Source of the DNA: CAJCIS01 sp965276755
GTDB taxonomy: Bacteria; Pseudomonadota; Alphaproteobacteria; Acetobacterales; Acetobacteraceae
Direction of reading: 5' to 3'
Assembly (NCBI GenBank): GCA_965276755.1
Contig: OZ255625.1
Span: 558,001 to 622,000, forward strand
Length of the DNA stretch: 64,000 nucleotides
This document shows positions 25,479 through 34,899 of the stretch, one piece after another. Made by a program: the position numbers and the translations under genes. The notes under the pieces were generated by a model. That model saw only the letters and a list, made by a program, of their open reading frames with translations. It ran no database searches and had not been told where the DNA came from. Every line of letters begins with the position of its first letter. Within the stretch, counting starts at the first letter, position 1.

Positions 25479-25868
25479 CTATTTCTTGGATCGGAACATC
25501 GAGAGCATGCGCTGGGTGACCAGGAACCCGCCGAAGATGTTCACGCTTGCCAGAGTCACCGCCAAAAAGCCGAACAGGTGCGGCCAGAAGCCGTGGCTGA
25601 GGCCGGTGGCCAGCATCGCGCCCACAATGATCACCGAGGAGATGCCGTTAGTGACCGCCATCAGCGGGCTATGCAGCGCCGGGGTCACGTTCCACACCAC
25701 GTAGTAGCCGACGAAGCAGGCGAGCAAAAAGATCGTCAGCAGCAGGATGAAGGGCTCGGAGGCTGCGGCCACAGGCGCAAAGCCTGCGTACCCAAAATGG
25801 AGCCGCACGGCCAGGTCGTGCGCGCGATCGGAAAGCGCCTGTGCCTGGCGGGCGAGATCGGGATTCAT
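25479..25868 (-). CDS. pntA2: NAD(P) transhydrogenase subunit alpha part 2 (membrane)
   Basis: A 129-residue membrane protein, the C-terminal (membrane) part of the alpha subunit, encoded separately as in many alphaproteobacteria. Spans are visible in FILLLTIFLLACFVGYYVVWNV and in the SVIIVGAMLA and LFGFLAVTLASVNIFGGFLV regions. Conserved GYYVVWNVTPALHSPLMAVTN is diagnostic. The ATG overlaps the pntA1 stop (ATGA), so translation is coupled. Confidence 0.95.
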   Translation of the reverse strand: MNPDLARQAQALSDRAHDLAVRLHFGYAGFAPVAAASEPFILLLTIFLLACFVGYYVVWNVTPALHSPLMAVTNGISSVIIVGAMLATGLSHGFWPHLFGFLAVTLASVNIFGGFLVTQRMLSMFRSKK

Positions 25869-27583
25869 GGCTCGTCTCCCGTGGCCGGCGCCTCGCCGGG
25901 GTTCGGCCGTTGGTTGAACTGGTTGCGGCGGCGGCCGCCGCGCCGGCCGCGCCCCTCGGCCGCTGGATCAGCCGGCAAGGAGGCGCTCTCGCTGACGATG
26001 TCGGGCAATTCGCCGCCCATATCGCCCAGCGTGGTTGGTTCGCCGGCGGTGGTCTCCGCCGATTCCTCAGGCGGCTGGGGCGCTGCGGCAACGACCGGCG
26101 CTTGAGCGATCGGCGCCTCGTGCTCGTTCTGCGCGCTGTGTGCGCCTACCAGGTCCGGGACAGGCGCCGTATCCTCGATCGAACCCTCGTCATCATACTT
26201 GGCACCATCTGCGTCCAAGGCAGGTTCGGCCGGCGAGGTCTTGGCTGCTGAGGCAATTTCCTTCGGCGCGTCGTGAGGAGTGGCCATGTCTTGAGCGCCC
26301 GGCTCGCGATTCACCGTATCTTCGGCCATCTGTGCGCGGTGTGCGCCGGCGGCCGGCAGGCCCAAACCGGCCTCGATCTCGCCAGATTTGGAAGCGACCA
26401 GACCTGAAGACGAGACCTGATCGGGTGCCGTCTCGGCGGGCGGGGTGCCATCCGCCGCCTGCGCGAAATTGGCGTGCACCACTGCGCCCCCGCGCGTCAG
26501 TAGCACACCTTGAACGATGGCATCGTCCTCGGGCAGCTTCGGCGCGCCGGCCTCCTTGTCCCAGAAGGTCGTCAGGAACGTCAGCAGGTTCTTGGCATAC
26601 AGCGTGCTGGCGGCCACGCTGATGCGACCGGGCCAGTTGCGATAGCCAAGGACCTTGACGCCGTTGGCGGTCACGTAGGCCTCGCCCGGGTGCGTCGCCT
26701 CGCAATTGCCGCCACCGTCGGCGGCGATATCGACGATCACGCTGCCCGGGCGCATGCCATCGACCATGGCTTGGCTCACCAGCACCGGCGCGCGGCCGCC
26801 TTGGACGAGTGCCGTGCAGATCACCATGTCGTTCTTGGCAATGGTTGCGGTCATCAGCTCGGCCTGCTTGCGGCGGAAATCCGCACTCATCTCGCGGGCG
26901 TAGGCGCCGGTCTGACCGGCCGTCTCGGTATCCTCAACGCCCACGAAGGTGGCACCCAGGGACTTGATCTCTTCCTTGGCTGCGGGCCGCACGTCTGTGG
27001 CCGAAACAATCGCGCCCAGCCGGCGCGCCGTGGCAATGGCCTGCAGCCCGGCCACGCCCGCGCCCACGACAAAGACGCGCGCCGGCGGTACGGTGCCCGC
27101 CGCGGTCATCATCATCGGAAAGCCGCGGTCGAACGCGCCCGCCCCCTCGATCACCGCGCGATAGCCGGCGAGGTTGGCCTGGCTGGAGAGGATATCCATA
27201 GATTGCGCACGCGTGATGCGCGGCAGCAATTCCATGGCGGCCACATCGATGCCGGCCTGCGCGTAGGCGGGCACGGAGTCGCGGTCTGCCATGGCGCCTG
27301 AGATGCAGACCAGCAACGCCCCGCGCGGCACGGCGGAGAATTCGGCCGCCTCGGGCGGTTGCACGGCAAAGACCACCCCGGCGCCGGTCAAGGCTGCGCG
27401 CGCGTCGGGCGCGATTTCGGCGCCCGCGGTGGCGTAGTCGGCGTCAGGGATGGAGGCACCCGCACCTGCGCCGGCCTCGACGGCGATGGTCAGGCCGAGG
27501 GCAGCCAGCTTGCGCACCGTCTCGGGCGTGGCCGCCACGCGTGTCTCACCGGCACGACGCTCCTTCAGCACCGCTAGACGCAT
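25865..27583 (-). CDS. pntA1: NAD(P) transhydrogenase subunit alpha part 1, with a long C-terminal extension
   Basis: Residues 1 to about 375 are the soluble NAD-binding domain (dI): MRLAVLKERRAGETRVAATP, then VFVVGAGVAGLQAIATARRL (171-190, Rossmann loop) and AGQTGAYAREMS (222-233, the mobile loop). Family members of this split type are usually about 380 residues; this one has 572. The extra 195 residues are Ala/Pro/Glu-rich, look disordered, and end in an Arg/Gly cluster (GRGRRGGRRRNQFNQRPN). The dI fold seems complete without it. No frameshift is needed to explain the tail, and it overlaps the pntA2 start. Confidence 0.93.
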   Translation of the reverse strand: MRLAVLKERRAGETRVAATPETVRKLAALGLTIAVEAGAGAGASIPDADYATAGAEIAPDARAALTGAGVVFAVQPPEAAEFSAVPRGALLVCISGAMADRDSVPAYAQAGIDVAAMELLPRITRAQSMDILSSQANLAGYRAVIEGAGAFDRGFPMMMTAAGTVPPARVFVVGAGVAGLQAIATARRLGAIVSATDVRPAAKEEIKSLGATFVGVEDTETAGQTGAYAREMSADFRRKQAELMTATIAKNDMVICTALVQGGRAPVLVSQAMVDGMRPGSVIVDIAADGGGNCEATHPGEAYVTANGVKVLGYRNWPGRISVAASTLYAKNLLTFLTTFWDKEAGAPKLPEDDAIVQGVLLTRGGAVVHANFAQAADGTPPAETAPDQVSSSGLVASKSGEIEAGLGLPAAGAHRAQMAEDTVNREPGAQDMATPHDAPKEIASAAKTSPAEPALDADGAKYDDEGSIEDTAPVPDLVGAHSAQNEHEAPIAQAPVVAAAPQPPEESAETTAGEPTTLGDMGGELPDIVSESASLPADPAAEGRGRRGGRRRNQFNQRPNPGEAPATGDEP

Positions 27584-27745
27584 GGGGCGATTTCCTCCTG
27601 CCTTTTGGGCGATGCAGGTAACAGCGGGGGGTGTCGGGGCGCAAGGGCGGCAGGCTCTCCTTGGAGACAGCGCGCAGCAGGCCCTCGCCTATTGCGACAT
27701 GGGGCCGTCCAAGGTCAGCTTCGCCCCAAAGGAGACGAGAGACCC

Positions 27746-28231
27746 ATGGCAGACCATGAACTTGCACAGATCAATATCGGCCGCCTCAAGGCGCCGGTCA
27801 CGGCGCCGGAGATTGCAGGTTTTTTCGAAAACCTCGATCGCATCAATGCGCTTGCGGATAACGCCGCTGGCTTTGTCTGGCGGTTGCGGGGTGCAGGGAA
27901 CAACGCCACCGATATTGCAGCCTTTGACGATCCGCTGATGGCCATCAACATATCGGTCTGGACAACTCCTGACGCGCTGGCGGCCTTTGTCTATCGCACC
28001 GCGCATCGCGACATCATGCGCCAGCGAGCCTTATGGTTCGAGAAGATGGAGCTGTTCCAGTGCCTGTGGTGGGTTGCTGCGGGGCACAGGCCTGATCCGG
28101 CAGAGGGGATCGCCCGGCTTGAGGTATTGCGAGCCAACGGGCCCACCCCGCGGGCTTTCACGTTCTCCACCTTGTTCCCCGCTCCCGGCGGCCAAGACGC
28201 AATCAAGCCGATCCTGGATCAATGCGCCTGA
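27746..28231 (+). CDS. DUF3291 domain protein
   Basis: A 161-residue soluble protein. It shows the pattern ELAQINIGRLKAP near the start, then FVWRLRGAGNNATDIAAFDDPLMAINISVW and FVYRTAHRDIMRQRALWFEKM, all typical of the DUF3291 family, which adopts a dimeric alpha-beta barrel fold. Function unknown; some relatives are heme- or small-molecule-binding monooxygenase-like proteins. The start ATG at 27746 follows GGAGACGAGAG, a good ribosome site. Divergent from pntA1 across about 160 bases. Confidence 0.82.
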   Translation: MADHELAQINIGRLKAPVTAPEIAGFFENLDRINALADNAAGFVWRLRGAGNNATDIAAFDDPLMAINISVWTTPDALAAFVYRTAHRDIMRQRALWFEKMELFQCLWWVAAGHRPDPAEGIARLEVLRANGPTPRAFTFSTLFPAPGGQDAIKPILDQCA

Positions 28232-28245
28232 TCTAGATCGGAACT

Positions 28246-29607
28246 TTACGAGACGGTGGGAGGCACTCCCGCCTTCTCCAGCGCGGCACGCTGCCGTGCC
28301 GCCATCTCGCTCTCGTTAAAGTCGTCGATCAACTCGTGAAACATCCGGTGCCAATTCAACTTTGCGCCGAGGCGCAGAAACACCGAGCCCAATCCAATCG
28401 CCGAGCGATCCATCAGCACGAACTCCCGCGGTGGCTTGACACCGCCCGTGCGTTGCAGACCGGCGTGCACCTTCTCCGCCACCGCTCGGCCGTACTGCGA
28501 GTCCGTTGTTTCCTGGATGGCGCGCACCCTATCCTGCATCAGCGGCTCGTACAGAAAGCGCGCCCAACCATTCAATACTTCCATCTTCTCGTGGCTGAGC
28601 GCGCTAAATCCCCAGCTCTCGTAAGCGTGGTGCGCCTTTTCCATGTCGTTGTCGCGAATCGCCTCATACAGGTCGATCACCCCGCGCAGGAAGTGTGGCG
28701 GAAAGACGCGGATCGCGCCGAAATCGAGCAGGTTGATGCCATGATCCGCGCGCACCTGGTAATTGCCCAAATGCGGATCGCCATGTACCACGCCGAAGCG
28801 ATACAACGGAATATACCACGCCTGGAACAGCGCGCGCGCCACATCATCGCGCGCTTCCTGGCCAGGCTTTTCGTCGAGGAAACTCTGCATCCCCTGCCCC
28901 GGCAACCAGGTCATCGTCAGCAGCCGTGGTGTGCAGAGCGGCATGATGGGTGTCGGGATCGTCACGCGCGGTGCGTCGGCCACCATGGCGTGATAAAGCC
29001 GCATCTGCGAGGCCTCACGCAGATAATCCAGCTCCTCGCGTAGGCGTTCGGAAAGCTCCTTGTAGATTTCCTCGTTCTGAATCGCATTGTCCATGCGGTG
29101 ATAAATCGACAGCGCCAGCTTCAACTGGCGCAAATCCGCTTCGACCACGCTGGGCATGTCGGGGTATTGCAGTTTGCAAGCAACGTCCGTGCCGTCTGGC
29201 AAGGTTGCGCGATGCACCTGCCCCAGGCTGGCCGCGGCGGCCGCCTCTTGGGTAAAGGCGCGGAATTTGGATTGCCAATCGGCACCCAATTCGGCCTGCA
29301 TGCGCCTGCGCACGAAAACCCAGCCCATCGGCGGCGCATTGGCCTGCAATTGCGCGAGTTCTTCGGCATATTCAGCCGGCAGCGCATCCGGTACGGTGCT
29401 GAGGAATTGCGCTACCTTCATCAACGGCCCCTTCAGCCCGCCAAGGATGGCCTTGAGATCCTCGGCGTGTGCCGCGCGATCGGTCTTGATGCCGAAGACG
29501 CGATTGCCTGCCACGCGCGCGGCAATGCCGCCCACGGCGCCCGAGGTGCGCGCCATGCGCTTGAACTCGCCAAAGAGCGTACTGCCGCCCGGCACGCGGT
29601 CAGACAT
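28246..29607 (-). CDS. ABC1/UbiB-family atypical kinase
   Basis: A 453-residue protein-kinase-like fold of the ABC1/ADCK/UbiB family, usually an ATPase supporting ubiquinone metabolism or other membrane lipids. The A-rich nucleotide loop is AAAAASLGQVHRATL and the metal-binding site is VVHGDPHLGNY followed by LLDFGAIR. The KxGQ extension motif reads KVAQ (in GPLMKVAQFLSTVPDALP), a Gly-to-Ala change. The ATG at 29607 overlaps the end of the upstream M3 peptidase gene by 8 bases. No C-terminal membrane helix is seen, unlike E. coli UbiB. Confidence 0.88.
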   Translation of the reverse strand: MSDRVPGGSTLFGEFKRMARTSGAVGGIAARVAGNRVFGIKTDRAAHAEDLKAILGGLKGPLMKVAQFLSTVPDALPAEYAEELAQLQANAPPMGWVFVRRRMQAELGADWQSKFRAFTQEAAAAASLGQVHRATLPDGTDVACKLQYPDMPSVVEADLRQLKLALSIYHRMDNAIQNEEIYKELSERLREELDYLREASQMRLYHAMVADAPRVTIPTPIMPLCTPRLLTMTWLPGQGMQSFLDEKPGQEARDDVARALFQAWYIPLYRFGVVHGDPHLGNYQVRADHGINLLDFGAIRVFPPHFLRGVIDLYEAIRDNDMEKAHHAYESWGFSALSHEKMEVLNGWARFLYEPLMQDRVRAIQETTDSQYGRAVAEKVHAGLQRTGGVKPPREFVLMDRSAIGLGSVFLRLGAKLNWHRMFHELIDDFNESEMAARQRAALEKAGVPPTVS

Positions 29608-31423
29608 GCGCGCCTGCCTCCAGCTCGTCAATAAATCCTGAGATGATATCGAGCCCGCGCCGCCAGAACGCAGGATCGGACGCATCCAACCCAAAAGGTG
29701 CGAGCAGATCGCGGTGCGTCAGCGTGCCGCCTGCGGTCAGCATCGCCTTGTACTTGGCCGCGAAATCGACGTGACCAGACTGGTATTCCGCAAATAGGGC
29801 ATTCACCAGGCAATCGCCAAACGCATAGGCGTAGACGTAGAAGGGCGAATGGACAAAATGCGGAATATAGGCCCAGAACACAGCGTAATCGGGCGTGTAT
29901 TCGAAGGCCGGCCCAAGGCTTTCCGTCTGTACCTGCATCCACAGCGCGCCGATCTCCTCGGGCAGCAGCTCGGATTTGCGTCGCGCATCGTGCAGCTTCG
30001 TCTCGAAGCGATAGAACGCGATCTGGCGCACGACGGTGTTCAGCATGTCTTCGACCTTGCCCGCCAGCATCAGGCGGCGCCGCGCCGGGTCGGTCTCTGC
30101 GTCCAGCAACGCGCGGAAAGTCAGCATTTCACCAAAGACGCTGGCCGTTTCTGCCAACGTCAGCGGTGTCCCGGACATCAAATGACCCTGTTTGCCGGCA
30201 AGGACCTGGTGCACACCGTGGCCCAACTCGTGGGCCAATGTCATGACATCGCGCGTGCGGCCGTGGTAATTCATCAAGATATAGGGGTGCACGGAAGGAA
30301 CGACGGGATGGGCAAACGCGCCACCCGACTTGCCCTCTCGCAAGGCCGCATCAATCCAGTTATGTGCGAAGAAACGCCCGCCGATTTCGCCAAGATCGGG
30401 ATCGAACCGACCATACGCACCAAGCACCGTGCGCCGCGCTTCATCCCAGCCGATCGTGCGATCATCATCGCCCGGCAACGGCGCGTTGCGGTCCCAGGTC
30501 TGCAACTTGTCCAGCCCCAGCCATTTGGCCTTCAGTGCATAATAGCGGTGCGACAGGCGCGGAAAATCGGCCACCACCGCGCCGACCAGCGCATCGACCA
30601 CCTCGTCCTCGACCACGTTGGACAAATTGCGTTCAGAGGCCGGCCGCGGATAGTGGCGCCACTGATCCACGATCTCCTTGTCTTTGGCCAAGGTGTTCGT
30701 GATCAGCGAAAACAGCTTTTCCCGCTCGCCGAAGGCTGCCCCCACAGCGTGGGCAGCCTGCTCGCGCGCCGCGCGGTCGTGATCGGATAATTTGTTCAGC
30801 GCCGCACTGACCGTCAGCGCCTCGTCGCCGAATTGGACGCGCATGCCGGCCACGGTTTCATCGAACAGGCGCGACCAGGCGGCGCGGCCGGTCACCTCCC
30901 GCTCGTGGATGAAGCGTTCCAGCTCGTCGGAGAGCTGATGGGGGCGATAGACCCGCAAATCGCGCAGATAGGGCCGCCAGCGGGCAAAGCCGGGGTCGGC
31001 AAATTTGGCTTCCAGCGCCGTGTCTTCGATGCGATTGAGCTCGAGACGGAAAAAGAGTGTGAGCGCGCTGATATCGGTCACCCGCTCCATCATGCGCTGG
31101 TAGAATTGACCAGCCGTTACGTCGGTGCTGTCTGCGCTGAACAGAAGCTGGGCATAGGACATGACCCGGCCCAGCGTCTCGTCGATCGCCTCGAAGCGTC
31201 CCATGGCGCTGGCGAGCGCCGCCCCCGGCAGGTCCGCAAGCTTGCCGGCGTATTCGGCCGCAAAGGCGGCTGCATCAGCCTGCGCCCCGGCCAGATCAGC
31301 CTCGATCGCCGGGCTGTCCGGCGAGGCGTAGAGATCGTTCAAATCCCAGCTCGGCAGCCCCGCAATGTGACCGGCCGAGGCGGCGCTGCCGTCGGGGGCG
31401 TAAGTGGGGCTGGTTACGGTCAT
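29600..31423 (-). CDS. pepF: M3 family oligoendopeptidase (PepF type)
   Basis: A 607-residue cytoplasmic zinc metallopeptidase that cleaves short peptides. The zinc motif HELGH is in MTLAHELGHGVHQVLAGKQG, with the downstream Glu in LTLAETASVFGEML. The N-terminal helical domain (PSWDLNDLYASPDSPAIEADL) and the segment NNVVEDEVVDALV-like SNVVEDEVVDALVGAV are usual for PepF/M3B. The gene overlaps the ABC1 kinase gene downstream. Confidence 0.94.
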   Translation of the reverse strand: MTVTSPTYAPDGSAASAGHIAGLPSWDLNDLYASPDSPAIEADLAGAQADAAAFAAEYAGKLADLPGAALASAMGRFEAIDETLGRVMSYAQLLFSADSTDVTAGQFYQRMMERVTDISALTLFFRLELNRIEDTALEAKFADPGFARWRPYLRDLRVYRPHQLSDELERFIHEREVTGRAAWSRLFDETVAGMRVQFGDEALTVSAALNKLSDHDRAAREQAAHAVGAAFGEREKLFSLITNTLAKDKEIVDQWRHYPRPASERNLSNVVEDEVVDALVGAVVADFPRLSHRYYALKAKWLGLDKLQTWDRNAPLPGDDDRTIGWDEARRTVLGAYGRFDPDLGEIGGRFFAHNWIDAALREGKSGGAFAHPVVPSVHPYILMNYHGRTRDVMTLAHELGHGVHQVLAGKQGHLMSGTPLTLAETASVFGEMLTFRALLDAETDPARRRLMLAGKVEDMLNTVVRQIAFYRFETKLHDARRKSELLPEEIGALWMQVQTESLGPAFEYTPDYAVFWAYIPHFVHSPFYVYAYAFGDCLVNALFAEYQSGHVDFAAKYKAMLTAGGTLTHRDLLAPFGLDASDPAFWRRGLDIISGFIDELEAGAHV

Positions 31424-31508
31424 GCGGTGGTCCTGTCTGGGCGTACAAGATCACCATGTAAGCGGGGTGGGCAACTCGTCAAAGGGCGGGGGTGCACGCG
31501 GGCGGGGA

Positions 31509-31553
31509 GAGAAGAAAAGCTCCTTTTTTGGAGCGGCGAACCAAAAATGACAA
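31509..31553 (-). repeat. Degenerate family A hairpin (copy A10)
   Basis: GAAGAAAAGCTCCTTTTTTG then GAGCGGCGAACCAAAAATGAC resembles a reverse family A copy in which the second arm has decayed. It lies in the divergent gap upstream of the M3 peptidase. Confidence 0.45.
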
Positions 31554-31594
31554 ATAGCTGCTGGCGGGAGAGTTTCTCCTGACCGTTTGCTATG

Positions 31595-32521
31595 TCACCG
31601 CCCAGGAACGACCCGCATCTGGGGCACCATCTGCTGAGTGCGACCACTGCGCCAGGCATGACAATAACCCACAGTAACAATGGACGCGCACACTGCGGCA
31701 AACCCGCCCAGTAAATCTGTCAGATAATGGTTGCCGACGGACGGCACGGACACGAGCATCGCGAGGTTGATCACCATCATAGGCCAGAACGTAGCAAGCC
31801 TGCGGTGTGACCAGATGATCAGGACGGCAAGCACGCTGTGATAGGAGGGAAAGCAGATGATGCCCTCCAATCCTTCCACCGTCTTGCTCACCGGCAGACC
31901 GGATCGCATGGCGAGGATGTCGGTCACATAGCTTGGTGGACCGGTCAGGGATGGATTTTCTACTTGGCTAGGGCCAATGGCGGGCAGGATGCCCGAGATG
32001 ATGCAGCACACCAGAAAGCTCATTATGGCACCGGCAAGGAACGCCGCGTTACGTCCGCGCGTGCGCGTATGTGCAAGCCACAGCACTGTCACGGATATCT
32101 GGAAGAGAAGCGAAAAGTAGTCGGCATTAAGCGCGCGCCAGACCAGCGAAGATGATTGCAGCATGAGCGTCACGGCACGCAGGTCGAAGTGCAGCCAGAT
32201 ATCGGCGTGACGGTAGAAGGAGTCCTGAAGAGGGTATGCCAGGGAGGCGGCCAGGTATGTCATGACCGCGGCAGCAGCCGAAAAGACAAGCCAAAGCATC
32301 ACGTAGGCAAGCATTTCCGCCAGTCTTGCATTGGGGCGCAGGCGCAAATACGCGCCGCCGGCGAGCGCAACCGCGCCGATCTTCAGAGCCAAACCAAGCA
32401 CGTGCTGAACCGAAAAGCCGATGCGCATCGCCCAGAAGCAGTCGATCAAGACCATGCTGAAAACGACTGCGATATTGACGAAAGTCATGAAGACCTGCGC
32501 GCTCAGGGGCCGTTGAGACAT
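31595..32521 (-). CDS. PAP2/inositolphosphotransferase-like membrane phosphatase
   Basis: A 308-residue inner-membrane protein with about six spans. The phosphatase signature of the PAP2_3 (Aur1/Ipt1-like) group is seen as ICFPSYHSVLAVL (the S-x-H part) and VGNHYLTDLLGGFAAV (the H-x-x-x-D part). Members remove or transfer phosphate-linked head groups on lipids. The ATG at 32521 (MSQRPLSAQ) is chosen over one 54 bases upstream, which adds an Arg-rich stretch. Substrate unknown. Confidence 0.82.
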   Translation of the reverse strand: MSQRPLSAQVFMTFVNIAVVFSMVLIDCFWAMRIGFSVQHVLGLALKIGAVALAGGAYLRLRPNARLAEMLAYVMLWLVFSAAAAVMTYLAASLAYPLQDSFYRHADIWLHFDLRAVTLMLQSSSLVWRALNADYFSLLFQISVTVLWLAHTRTRGRNAAFLAGAIMSFLVCCIISGILPAIGPSQVENPSLTGPPSYVTDILAMRSGLPVSKTVEGLEGIICFPSYHSVLAVLIIWSHRRLATFWPMMVINLAMLVSVPSVGNHYLTDLLGGFAAVCASIVTVGYCHAWRSGRTQQMVPQMRVVPGR

Positions 32522-32610
32522 AGCGCGCCGTCGTTGGGCGGGCGCACCGGCCACCAATAGCCTCGATGTCCTCAATTGCCCCTTAAAGCATTACCGGAAA
32601 GCTGATTGGT

Positions 32611-33993
32611 TTACACCGACTGCAAATACGCGTCGTACTCCACGTCGGTCACGCGCCGCCGGAATTCCGCCTGCTCCTGCGCCTTGCACGCGCTGAAGAG
32701 GTCCTGATACTCCGCGCCAAGATAATGCCCCATGACCTTGCTGGCATCAAAGGCATCGATCGCATCGTCCCAGTTGAACGGCAGCACCTCGTGCCCTTCC
32801 CGCTCCTCGCCTGAAATCGCCGGGCCAGGATCGATCTGATTCTCCAGGCCGTGCAGCGCACCCGCCAAAATTCCTGCAATAGCCAAATATGGATTGCAAT
32901 CGGCACCCGCCACGCGATGCTCCACGCGCGTGGCCTGGCCTGCGGTGATGATGCGGATGGACGCCGTGCGATTATCCAGCCCCCAGGTAATATTGGTGGG
33001 CGCGTGCGTGCCGGGGCACAGACGGCGATAGCTGTTGGCGTGCGGGGCCAGCAGCAGCATGGCGTCCGCCATCGTCGCCATCATGCCGCCCACGGCGTGC
33101 CGCAGGCGAACGGACGGTGCACCGTTCTCCTCGGCCATGATGTTGCGCCCCCGGTCGTCAAGCATGGACATGTGCACGTGCATGCCGCTGCCGGCCACGT
33201 GCCCGTATGGCTTGGCCATGAACGTCGCATCCCACCCATGCCGGCGCGCCACACCCTTGACGATGCGCTTGAGCAGAAACGCATGATCGGCCGCGGCCAA
33301 AGCGTCGGCCACGTGTTTGAGGTTGACCTCGTATTGGCCTGGCCCGTTCTCCCGCACGACAGTGTCCGCAGGCAGGTTCTGCAGCTCGCAGGCGGCGAAG
33401 ATGTCGGCCAGCACGGGCTCGAAACTGTGCAGCTCGGCAATGCTCAGCACCTGCGTCTGCCAGCCCTGCCAGCGGCCCTCGCTGGACATGGGCGGGGAGA
33501 CAGGGTCGCGCGGCGTGCGGCGCTTGTCTATCAGGTAGAATTCGAGTTCGGTTGCCATCACCGGCGTCAGCCCCGCCTTGGCGCAGCGGGCGGCGACGCG
33601 GCTCAGCACCTGGCGAGGATCGCCGTAGAAGGGTGTGCCGTCCTGCTCGATCATCGACAGCAGCACTTGGTGCGTGGAACGCGTCAGCCAGGTCACCGGC
33701 ATCAGGCTGCCGGGCACGGGCATGCAAATGCCATCAGGATCGCCCGTGCCCACCGCCAGCCCCGCCGCGGGCACGTCGCAGCCCCAGATATCGAGCGCGA
33801 AGACCGAGCGTGGCAGCGCGATGCCGCTTGCCATGACGTCCGGGATGCGATCGGCGGGCACCCATTTGCCGCGGGCGATGCCGTTCACGTCAACGACAAA
33901 GGCCTCCAGCACCGAGGGGTCACGGGCAGTCGCATCGATGCGCGACCCGGGCAGCGCCGCCTGATCGGAGAAAGTGGTGTGGTCCATGGCCAT
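32611..33993 (-). CDS. puuA: Glutamine synthetase family protein, probably gamma-glutamylputrescine synthetase
   Basis: A 460-residue ATP-dependent ligase of the glutamine synthetase III/PuuA type that joins glutamate to putrescine in polyamine breakdown. Family motifs: VDVNGIARGKWVPADRI near the start, MATELEFYL, VVRENGPGQYEVN, the ATP-site MAKPYGHVAGSGMHVHMS and RVEHRVAGADCNPYLAIAG. The neighbour puuD (gamma-glutamyl-GABA hydrolase) and a divergent GntR-type regulator support the role. puuB and puuC are not in the window. The stop of puuD lies 6 bases upstream. Confidence 0.88.
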   Translation of the reverse strand: MAMDHTTFSDQAALPGSRIDATARDPSVLEAFVVDVNGIARGKWVPADRIPDVMASGIALPRSVFALDIWGCDVPAAGLAVGTGDPDGICMPVPGSLMPVTWLTRSTHQVLLSMIEQDGTPFYGDPRQVLSRVAARCAKAGLTPVMATELEFYLIDKRRTPRDPVSPPMSSEGRWQGWQTQVLSIAELHSFEPVLADIFAACELQNLPADTVVRENGPGQYEVNLKHVADALAAADHAFLLKRIVKGVARRHGWDATFMAKPYGHVAGSGMHVHMSMLDDRGRNIMAEENGAPSVRLRHAVGGMMATMADAMLLLAPHANSYRRLCPGTHAPTNITWGLDNRTASIRIITAGQATRVEHRVAGADCNPYLAIAGILAGALHGLENQIDPGPAISGEEREGHEVLPFNWDDAIDAFDASKVMGHYLGAEYQDLFSACKAQEQAEFRRRVTDVEYDAYLQSV

Positions 33994-33999
33994 GGCAGG

Positions 34000-34809
34000 C
34001 TACGCCACCCGCGTGGCGGCTTGCGCCCCGAAGCCGTGCTCGCGCCACGCAAGCGCGGCGCGGCCGAAGGCGGCGAATATGGCGGTGGACAGTGCATTGT
34101 CGCGGAACATCCATTCCGGGTGCCATTGCACACCCAGCAGGAAGGTCGCGCCCTCGCCGCGAAATGCTTCGATCAGACCATCAGGCGCGATCGCTTCCAC
34201 GATCAGGCCGGGAGCCAGGCGCGCGGCACCCTGGCCGTGCACGGAATTTACCTGCGCCGTTGCGCCGCCGTGCAGCCGGTGCAGCAGGCCGCCAGGCACG
34301 AGGGCCACGTCATGGGCCGGGCCGTATTGCACGGCCAGCGGATCGCCGTCCCGCTCGCGATGATCGGCCATGCCAGGCACGCCATGCACCGCTTGGTGCA
34401 GCGTGCCGCCCAGTGCGACGTTAATTTCCTGAAAGCCGCGGCAGACGCCCAGCACCGGCGTGCCGCGGCGCACTGCGGCCCGGACCAGCGCAAGGCTAAC
34501 ATGGTCTCGGGCGTGATCGGCGGCCGATGAAGGATCTTCCAGCGCCGCGCCGTATTCGGCCGGGGCCACGTTGGATGTGGCGCCGGTCAAAAACAGCCCA
34601 TCGACTGTATCCAGCACCTGACAGATGTCGGCCGCATCGGTGAAGGCGGCGCCTGGCCTGTCGATCTGCGCGGGCAGCAACAGGGCCAGGCCGCCGGCGC
34701 CCCCCGTGACCGCATCGATGTATTTCTCACCGACTGAATGGACCGGATGCTTGGGCTTGCGGTTCACGTCGGAGATGATGCCGATCACGGGTTTGGGCGC
34801 GCTTGTCAT
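34000..34809 (-). CDS. puuD: Gamma-glutamyl-gamma-aminobutyrate hydrolase
   Basis: A 269-residue class I glutamine-amidotransferase-fold hydrolase that frees GABA from gamma-glutamyl-GABA. The nucleophile is Cys123 in PVLGVCRGFQEINV, and the His-Glu part of the triad is in GVQWHPEWM. NSVHGQGAARLAPGL is the usual loop. The ATG at 34809 gives the family start MTSAPKPVIGI. It precedes puuA and lies divergently to the GntR gene. Confidence 0.92.
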   Translation of the reverse strand: MTSAPKPVIGIISDVNRKPKHPVHSVGEKYIDAVTGGAGGLALLLPAQIDRPGAAFTDAADICQVLDTVDGLFLTGATSNVAPAEYGAALEDPSSAADHARDHVSLALVRAAVRRGTPVLGVCRGFQEINVALGGTLHQAVHGVPGMADHRERDGDPLAVQYGPAHDVALVPGGLLHRLHGGATAQVNSVHGQGAARLAPGLIVEAIAPDGLIEAFRGEGATFLLGVQWHPEWMFRDNALSTAIFAAFGRAALAWREHGFGAQAATRVA

Positions 34810-34899
34810 GGCTGCAACCCTTACAGAAGTGCTGCTGCTGCCGCCACACCGCTTGTGCGCGGTCAGCTCTGTGGCCCAAACAGCGGCGGGAGGCTCCAC

